Positions 59,835 through 64,000 of a DNA stretch of 64,000 nucleotides are shown here, piece by piece. The notes below the pieces were generated by a model. That model was not told the DNA's origin. It searched no databases and saw nothing but the letters and a program-made list of their open reading frames with translations. The DNA comes from Clostridium sp. UBA699. GTDB lineage: Bacteria; Bacillota; Clostridia; Clostridiales; Clostridiaceae. Position numbers and translations under genes: made by a program. The stretch covers positions 1-64,000 of the forward strand of contig DBML01000008.1 in the NCBI GenBank assembly GCA_002298915.1, written 5' to 3'. Numbering within the stretch: the stretch's first letter is position 1; the number at the start of each line of letters is the position of its first letter.

Positions 59835-61145
59835 CTATAACTCTGCTTTTGAAGAAAGATGGTTGATGAACTGCTGGGCGGTCCTGCCTGAAACCCCTCC
59901 GTGACTGAGCTCCCATTTATTGGACTCTGCGCGGAGAACGTCCTGAGGCAGATTGATGCCGTTCTTCCTGGCCAGCTCAAGGACGATATTGTCGAACTCC
60001 TTCCTAGACGGCTTTGAGAAGTATATCGTCACCCCGAACCTGTTCACAAGTGACAGCTTTTCCTCCATCGTGTCTGAGCGGTGCAGCTCCTGGTCAGTCT
60101 CCATGTCAGCCCTGTCGTTCCAGGTCTCCCTGATAAGATGCCTCCTGTTCGAGGTCGCGTATATAAGGATGTTTTCAGGCTTTGTTTCAACGCCGCCTTC
60201 GATGACTGCTTTTAGGAATTTGTACTCTATCTCGAACTCCTCGAAGGATAGGTCGTCCATGTATATTATGAAGCGGTAGTTCCTGTTTTTTATCTGCGAT
60301 ATCACTGCTGAAAGGTCCTTGAACTGATGCTTGTATATCTCAATCATCCTGAGGCCTCTGTCGTAATACTCGTTGACGACAGCCTTGACGCTGGTAGATT
60401 TTCCCGTGCCGCTGTCCCCGAACAGTAGAACATTGTTTGCTTTCCTTCCTTCAACGAACGCTTCAGTGTTTTCTGCAAGCTCCCGCTTCTGTATCTCGTA
60501 GCCCACAAGGTCATCAAGCATGACCTTTTCCATGTTGTTGATTGGGTGGAAATCGATCCCTTTTTCTCCGCTGCCGTCTATCCTGAAAGCCTTGTTGAGG
60601 CCGAACATCCCAACGCCATAGTCCTTGTAAAAGCCGGTGACGCAGCTGAAGAATTCATCTTCGTCAGCCGCTGCTGCGAGCTGACCGCTTAGTGCGCGCA
60701 CCTTTTCGCTGACGTTCTTGTTGTACATCAGCTCCTTCTTCTCAATTGCCTTGTAATCTGAAATCATGGAAAAGCAGTCTATCCCCAGCTCCTCCTCTAT
60801 TCTGCCGAAATCGTAGTCGAAGAGATTTTTATATGCCTTGAAGTCGTTTTTTGCAAATGCGTTCACGCTCCCGTCCTTCGCCCCAACCTTCTCGCAGGTG
60901 ATGCTGAATGGATTCTCGTTTGTTATGAGGAGAAATGTCAGGTAGTTGTGCCACAGGTTCTTGTCGAATCCGTAAGCGGTCGCCACCTCGAGGAGTCGCT
61001 TTATCTGTCTGTAGCATTCCTTGACGAGCTGCTCCTTCGATGCGTCCTTGTTTTCAAACCTTCTGAATATCTCACCCATCTGGTAGAGGATGGACCCCTC
61101 GCTCAAGTCTCCGTATATTATAAGCTTTGCAATTTCCCTATACAA
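59835..61145 (-). CDS. DUF815-family AAA+ ATPase
   Basis: A 436-residue ATPase. The N-terminal half (1-200) is helical and family-specific; the C-terminal half has Walker A GDSGTGKST, Walker B IIYMDDLSFEE, sensor 1 YATSNRRHL and the ISGRTAQQF-like GVSGRTAQQFINH. Function is not established for the family. Start is TTG with GGGAG seven bases upstream; no better start is seen. Single gene with a strong terminator. Confidence 0.88.
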   Translation of the reverse strand: MYREIAKLIIYGDLSEGSILYQMGEIFRRFENKDASKEQLVKECYRQIKRLLEVATAYGFDKNLWHNYLTFLLITNENPFSITCEKVGAKDGSVNAFAKNDFKAYKNLFDYDFGRIEEELGIDCFSMISDYKAIEKKELMYNKNVSEKVRALSGQLAAAADEDEFFSCVTGFYKDYGVGMFGLNKAFRIDGSGEKGIDFHPINNMEKVMLDDLVGYEIQKRELAENTEAFVEGRKANNVLLFGDSGTGKSTSVKAVVNEYYDRGLRMIEIYKHQFKDLSAVISQIKNRNYRFIIYMDDLSFEEFEIEYKFLKAVIEGGVETKPENILIYATSNRRHLIRETWNDRADMETDQELHRSDTMEEKLSLVNRFGVTIYFSKPSRKEFDNIVLELARKNGINLPQDVLRAESNKWELSHGGVSGRTAQQFINHLSSKAEL

Positions 61146-61246
61146 TGTTTCGCTCCCTTTCCGCCGGCTACCCTAACCTCTGACTTTTTTCTCAAGTATA
61201 CTATTACTGCCCCTTATATTCAACCGTACAATTTTAACCAAAACAA

Positions 61247-61273
61247 AAGGCAGACGCATAAGCTGCATCTGCC
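61247..61273 (-). terminator. Terminator of the CC-motif gene
   Basis: A 9-bp stem GGCAGATGC/GCGTCTGCC (one G-T pair) with TTTTGTTTT downstream on the minus strand. Confidence 0.82.
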
Positions 61274-61284
61274 AAATTGATATT

Positions 61285-61608
61285 TTAGAACTCCTTCTTG
61301 CCGTAGCCGCCCTTCTTGTATGCGAGTATGCCGTCAACGGCTAGCGACTTTCGCCCGAGGACATTCTTAAGCTTGATAGTCACATTCTCTATCTCGCCGC
61401 ACATAGCCTTATGGGGTATGTAGCAAGTGATCCCGTCTATCTCGTATGCGTCGTAGCTGTTTGTGCTTTCGGGCCTTCCGAGCTTTACTACGGGTACGAA
61501 GATAGGGCCCGAGCAGCACCCTCCCCTGTTGTCCATATCGATATACAGCTCCTTGAAATACTTGTCTTCAATGTATTCTTTTACTCCGTGTTTGATCTCT
61601 ATGTTAAT
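61285..61608 (-). CDS. CC/Se-motif HesB-like protein with apparent ATT start
   Basis: About 107 residues. The body shows the paired cysteines GGCCSGPIFVPVVKLGRPE and a Cys near 70 (KAMCGEIEN), as in the small HesB-like 'CC/Se motif' family whose relatives may carry selenocysteine at this site. The only in-frame ATG is 24 codons in, which would remove the first helix and strand (KEYIEDKYFKELYID). An in-frame stop limits the gene upstream, and the codon right after a good AAGGGTG site is ATT (61606-61608). I therefore propose an ATT start. Function unknown; possible sulfur, selenium or metal handling. Confidence 0.65.
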   Translation of the reverse strand: MNIEIKHGVKEYIEDKYFKELYIDMDNRGGCCSGPIFVPVVKLGRPESTNSYDAYEIDGITCYIPHKAMCGEIENVTIKLKNVLGRKSLAVDGILAYKKGGYGKKEF

Positions 61609-61782
61609 GACACTTCACCCTTTTCTTTTATGATTGCTTTCTACAGGTACATTTTACAACTTTGCGCCAGTCTTTGCAACATACCATTATAACCTGAGGT
61701 TGGCCTTTCTTCAAAGGAAGCTTGCAGAAAAAGCTTTGAAATGGTTATACTAAACCTATAGTAGAAGGAAGGTGGTGGCGGC

Positions 61783-62523
61783 ATGGCATCGAAAAAAACA
61801 ACAAGGCGTGGTTTCGCTTCCGGAGACCGCAGGGACTTTTCAGGGGAGGCACTGGTAAAGCTGGGCGAAGCACAGGAAGAGATCCAGTGGCTGCTGGGCA
61901 GAGGATACAGGATAGGCCCCGCAGTTGATTTCATAGGCAGCCACTATCAGCTTTCCTCAAGGCAGAGGACAGCACTCCAGCGGGCTTGCTCCTCCAGTAA
62001 GCTTAGGAAAAGGAGGCTGTCGAGGCTGCTTCAGCCCGAGGCAGCCTGCGGCGGCTGTATGCATATTGACGGCTTCAACCTTGTGATAACCCTCGAGGTG
62101 GCACTTTCCGGCAGCCTTCTGATACTCGGAAGCGATGGAGTGCTGAGGGATCTAGCCGGCCTCAGGGGAACCTACTTCCTGATAGATCAGACCGAGAAAG
62201 CCCTGAGCCTTATAGGAAAGACATTCAGGGAGCTGAGCGTTCCCGAGGCCGTTTTCTACCTGGATGCGCCGGTGTCCAATTCCGGGAGGCTTAAAAGCCG
62301 CATACTGGAGCATGCCTCTGGATGGGGCATGCCTGTCAAGGTTGAGCTTGTTCCAAATTCAGACGTCGTGCTCTCAGGGATGGAAAGGGTGGTGACCGGC
62401 GACTCCGTAATTCTGGACCGGTGCACAAGCTGGTTCAACCTCTCCAGAAAGATAGTCGCTGACAACATAAGGGACGCCTGGATAGTCGACCTGGAGGACA
62501 AAAAAATCACCGCAACCGATTAG
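61783..62523 (+). CDS. DUF434-domain protein
   Basis: A 246-residue protein with the DUF434 N-terminal part (SGEALVKLGEAQEEIQWLLGRGY, VDFIGSHYQLSSRQRTALQRA) and a C-terminal part with many conserved acids (CMHIDGFNLVITLEVALSG, YLDAPVSNSGRL). The acidic residues in IDGFN and LDAPVS recall a metal-dependent nuclease-like site, but no function is known to me. Upstream AAGG site is loosely spaced from the ATG. Single gene, convergent with the repeat-bearing gene downstream. Confidence 0.82.
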   Translation: MASKKTTRRGFASGDRRDFSGEALVKLGEAQEEIQWLLGRGYRIGPAVDFIGSHYQLSSRQRTALQRACSSSKLRKRRLSRLLQPEAACGGCMHIDGFNLVITLEVALSGSLLILGSDGVLRDLAGLRGTYFLIDQTEKALSLIGKTFRELSVPEAVFYLDAPVSNSGRLKSRILEHASGWGMPVKVELVPNSDVVLSGMERVVTGDSVILDRCTSWFNLSRKIVADNIRDAWIVDLEDKKITATD

Positions 62524-62544
62524 ACCGGGCGGTGATTCACTTCG

Positions 62545-63252
62545 CTATTCTTGCTCGCTTCCGAACAGTTCCTTGAGCAGTCTCTCTCTTTCTGCCCTTT
62601 CCTCCTGTTCTTTCTTCTGGTTCATCTCATAAGTCTTTGCTTCTTCGCATTTGTTCATGAAATTATCTGTAAGGTATTCCTTGTTTCTGTAGTAGAAGCA
62701 AACCTTTTTCTGCTCTTCATCCTTGCATATATCTTCGCAATAGTTGATTTCTTTCTGTGGTATTTTATCAAATCTGTTTGTTGCCATTAAATCCTCTTCT
62801 TTTCTTATTTCTAACTGCGGCTCAACAACGGGAACGGGTACGGTCCAGTGCTTCGAAGTCACTTCAACTTCGACTTCAGGTAAAGGTTCAGGCTCTGGTT
62901 CCTGAACTGCCTCGAAGGCAGGTCCAGCCTCAACAAAAGCTGCCGGCTCCTCTTCAACCACCGTGACAGGTATTGTCCAGTGCTTCGAAGTCACTTCAAC
63001 AGCAGGCTCAGCTTCTGGCATCTTCTCCGAAACAAGCCCTGCAACAAGCTTTTCAAGCTCAAGTTCATCGGTCCGCGCTGCTTCAGGCTTTTCTGCATCC
63101 TTAGTGATAACCTTAGCCATCGGTTTCACTGCAGCCTTTGCCTCAGGCTTCGGTTCCTGCTTAACTTCGTTGTTTTTGAGTTCCTTTTTTTCCATAGGCT
63201 CAAATTTAACGCTGATCTTTTTTATTTTTCCATACTTATCGTAAAATTCCAT
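62545..63252 (-). CDS. Unknown Glu/Pro-rich protein with internal repeat
   Basis: A 235-residue protein with no recognised domain. The N-terminal ~25 residues and a C-terminal ~75-residue charged coiled stretch (with four cysteines, NYCEDICKDEEQKKVC) flank a Lys/Glu/Pro/Ala-rich low-complexity linker. Within the linker the motif EVTSKHWTIPVTVVE recurs as EVTSKHWTVPVPVVE about 44 residues later. The ATG at 63252 has GGAGG eight bases upstream. No signal peptide or membrane segment. It may be a flexible scaffold or binding linker. Confidence 0.75.
   Translation of the reverse strand: MEFYDKYGKIKKISVKFEPMEKKELKNNEVKQEPKPEAKAAVKPMAKVITKDAEKPEAARTDELELEKLVAGLVSEKMPEAEPAVEVTSKHWTIPVTVVEEEPAAFVEAGPAFEAVQEPEPEPLPEVEVEVTSKHWTVPVPVVEPQLEIRKEEDLMATNRFDKIPQKEINYCEDICKDEEQKKVCFYYRNKEYLTDNFMNKCEEAKTYEMNQKKEQEERAERERLLKELFGSEQE
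62843..62868. repeat. 26-bp direct repeat, copy 1
   Basis: Identical over 26 bp to 62975-63000, 132 bp away, inside the coding sequence of the Glu/Pro-rich protein. It encodes the conserved VEVTSKHWT motif. Confidence 0.9.
62975..63000. repeat. 26-bp direct repeat, copy 2
   Basis: Second copy of the repeat at 62843-62868. The DNA between copies is not duplicated exactly, so the unit has diverged outside the motif. Confidence 0.9.
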
Positions 63253-63356
63253 CCTCAATACCTCCGGGCAGATTATCTCTTATGTAAAAATCACACAATT
63301 GGCTATGTACAAAAATCTGATGTCCCGACATCCCTGGAAATTATCTATTTTTGCAA

Positions 63357-63404
63357 AAAATAAGAGAACGTGGAATATTACTTATGCTGTTAATAATCAC
63401 GTTC
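63357..63404 (-). terminator. Terminator-like hairpin in the leader of the repeat-bearing gene
   Basis: The stem GAACGTG/CACGTTC closes a partly paired AT-rich hairpin (63365-63404), followed on the minus strand by CTTATTTTTTG. It lies between the promoter at 63498-63526 and the gene start at 63252. Confidence 0.5.
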
Positions 63405-63468
63405 CTATTTTATTAGTTTTTACCTCTATGTGCTGTCTTTTTGGTGGAGGCGAAACGCGTCATAAATA

Positions 63469-63492
63469 TCCACTTACAATTCTCCACTTACA
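63469..63492. repeat. Two 10-bp direct repeats near the transcription start
   Basis: TGTAAGTGGA on the minus strand occurs at 63483-63492 and 63469-63478, 14 bp apart, on the predicted start site of the repeat-bearing gene. It could be an operator or part of an RNA element. Confidence 0.5.
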
Positions 63493-63497
63493 TTTGA

Positions 63498-63526
63498 AGT
63501 ATAAAATATTTTCAACTTTATGTCAA
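63498..63526 (-). promoter_or_regulatory. Promoter upstream of the repeat-bearing gene
   Basis: TTGACA (63521-63526), a 17-bp spacer and TATACT (63498-63503) on the minus strand; start near 63491, giving a leader of about 240 bases. Confidence 0.75.
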
Positions 63527-63592
63527 TAATCGACAAAATAATTAATATTTTGTACATAATCGCCGGTACAGTTGCTTCAAAAAATAAAACAA

Positions 63593-63616
63593 CCGCATCA
63601 GCTCTCTCTGATGCGG
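63593..63616 (-). terminator. Terminator of the polyprenyl synthase gene
   Basis: A 9-bp perfect stem CCGCATCAG/CTGATGCGG with a 6-base loop and a T-rich tail on the minus strand, seven bases after the stop codon. Confidence 0.88.
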
Positions 63617-63623
63617 CCATGGT

Positions 63624-64000
63624 TCAGTTGTCACGATTAATAATATAATTCAGCAAATGCTTCAAAAAAGTAGTGTTGCGCGGTATATCTTGCAGCTTTT
63701 CCATTGCAAGGCAATAATGCTCCCACATCTCTTTTCTTGCCCCCTCTTGCCCTAGTATGGACACATAAGTGGAATTGCAGTTTTCAGCATCTTTGCCGAT
63801 TGATTTTCCGAGCATTTCAGGATCGCCTTCAACATCAAGCAAGTCATCCTTAATCTGAAATGCAATGCCGGCATGACGTGCGAATTCTTTCAACGCAACA
63901 ATTTCCAATTCTTGTGCATGCCCTAGAATCGCAGGCATTAATATGGAAGCTTCGAAAGCTATCCCTGTTTTATAAAAGCACATCTCATCCAGTTGTTCCA
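63624..64000 (-). CDS. Polyprenyl diphosphate synthase, 3' part (runs off the window)
   Basis: The last ~125 residues of a trans-isoprenyl diphosphate synthase; the frame is open to the right edge of the window, so the 5' part lies beyond 64000. Recognised by CFYKTGIAFEASILMPAIL (KTG helix) and the second aspartate-rich motif FQIKDDLLDVEGD, followed by GKSIGKDAENCNSTYVSILG. The first DDXXD motif is outside the window. It makes a short- to medium-chain prenyl diphosphate; chain length cannot be judged from this part. Arginine and leucine codon use is more AT-rich than in the neighbouring genes, a weak hint of different origin. Confidence 0.88.
   Translation of the reverse strand, partial: EQLDEMCFYKTGIAFEASILMPAILGHAQELEIVALKEFARHAGIAFQIKDDLLDVEGDPEMLGKSIGKDAENCNSTYVSILGQEGARKEMWEHYCLAMEKLQDIPRNTTFLKHLLNYIINRDN

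Noticed and set aside
63299..63529. A 76-codon plus-strand frame in the gap before the polyprenyl synthase
   Set aside because: No RBS, unusual composition, and it overlaps a promoter and hairpin read on the other strand.
1..64000. CRISPR array, prophage, IS element, tRNA or rRNA
   Set aside because: I looked for regular repeats, transposase or integrase motifs and tRNA-like cloverleafs and saw none; a tRNA or CRISPR search program would settle it.

Overview
The window is a gene-dense stretch of a low-to-mid GC Gram-positive chromosome. It most likely comes from an anaerobic, amino-acid-fermenting member of the Clostridia. Supporting signs are strong GGAGG ribosome binding sites, AGG-rich arginine codons, many T-box leaders, SAM-I and glycine riboswitches, ferredoxin-dependent indolepyruvate oxidoreductase, Ptb/Buk, methionine gamma-lyase and a multi-subunit [FeFe]-hydrogenase. 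I cannot name the genus. No rRNA, tRNA, CRISPR array, insertion sequence or prophage is visible.

Layout. 0-9.6 kb (minus strand): M18 aminopeptidase, proB behind a proline T-box, a rhodanese lipoprotein, an M20 amidohydrolase-helD-argB operon, and proS behind a second proline T-box. 9.6-14.3 kb (minus): a SAM-I-controlled metF / MetH-activation-domain / metH operon in which methionine synthase is split into two proteins, then mscL with a zinc ribbon. 14.4-21.8 kb: an energy-conserving operon (membrane protein, buk, iorA, iorB, ptb) with a sigma-54 promoter, read divergently from its probable sigma-54 activator. 21.8-27.3 kb: an HD protein, rarD, then two tandem leucine T-boxes, a small unknown ORF with a possible +1 frameshift, and leuCDB. 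27.3-31.8 kb (minus): gcvT behind a tandem glycine riboswitch, fhs and glyA, forming a glycine/one-carbon block. 31.9-36.6 kb: alr, a two-component system with a cupin-PocR sensor kinase, a divergent XRE-cupin regulator and a flavin reductase.

36.6-41.7 kb: a candidate small RNA, ybaK-type deacylase, trpP behind a tryptophan T-box, dcd, a flavodoxin, a CobW-like GTPase and methionine gamma-lyase with its own sigma-54 promoter. 41.8-46.2 kb (minus): an operon of FAH-family protein, ferredoxin-type aldo/keto reductase, beta-hydroxyacid dehydrogenase and a TyrR-like sigma-54 activator. 46.3-53.1 kb: the remnant of a Lin0512-family gene, a cold-shock protein, a ppx-ppk-ppx polyphosphate cluster and a metallo-beta-lactamase-fold protein. 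53.2-57.7 kb: the hydrogenase operon. 57.8-64 kb: an E2-like acyltransferase without its catalytic histidine, a CaCA antiporter, a DUF815 ATPase, a CC-motif HesB-like protein with an apparent ATT start, a DUF434 protein, a repeat-bearing unknown protein and the 3' part of a polyprenyl synthase.

How the genes fit together. Amino acid supply is controlled largely by transcription attenuation: the specifier codons read CCA (proB), CCU (proS), CUC twice (leu) and UGG (trpP). Catabolism (2-oxoacid oxidation to acyl-CoA, then acyl-phosphate and ATP; methionine cleavage) appears to be under sigma-54 control, with a matching activator gene next to each of two good -24/-12 promoters. The hydrogenase would dispose of the reduced ferredoxin and NADH generated.
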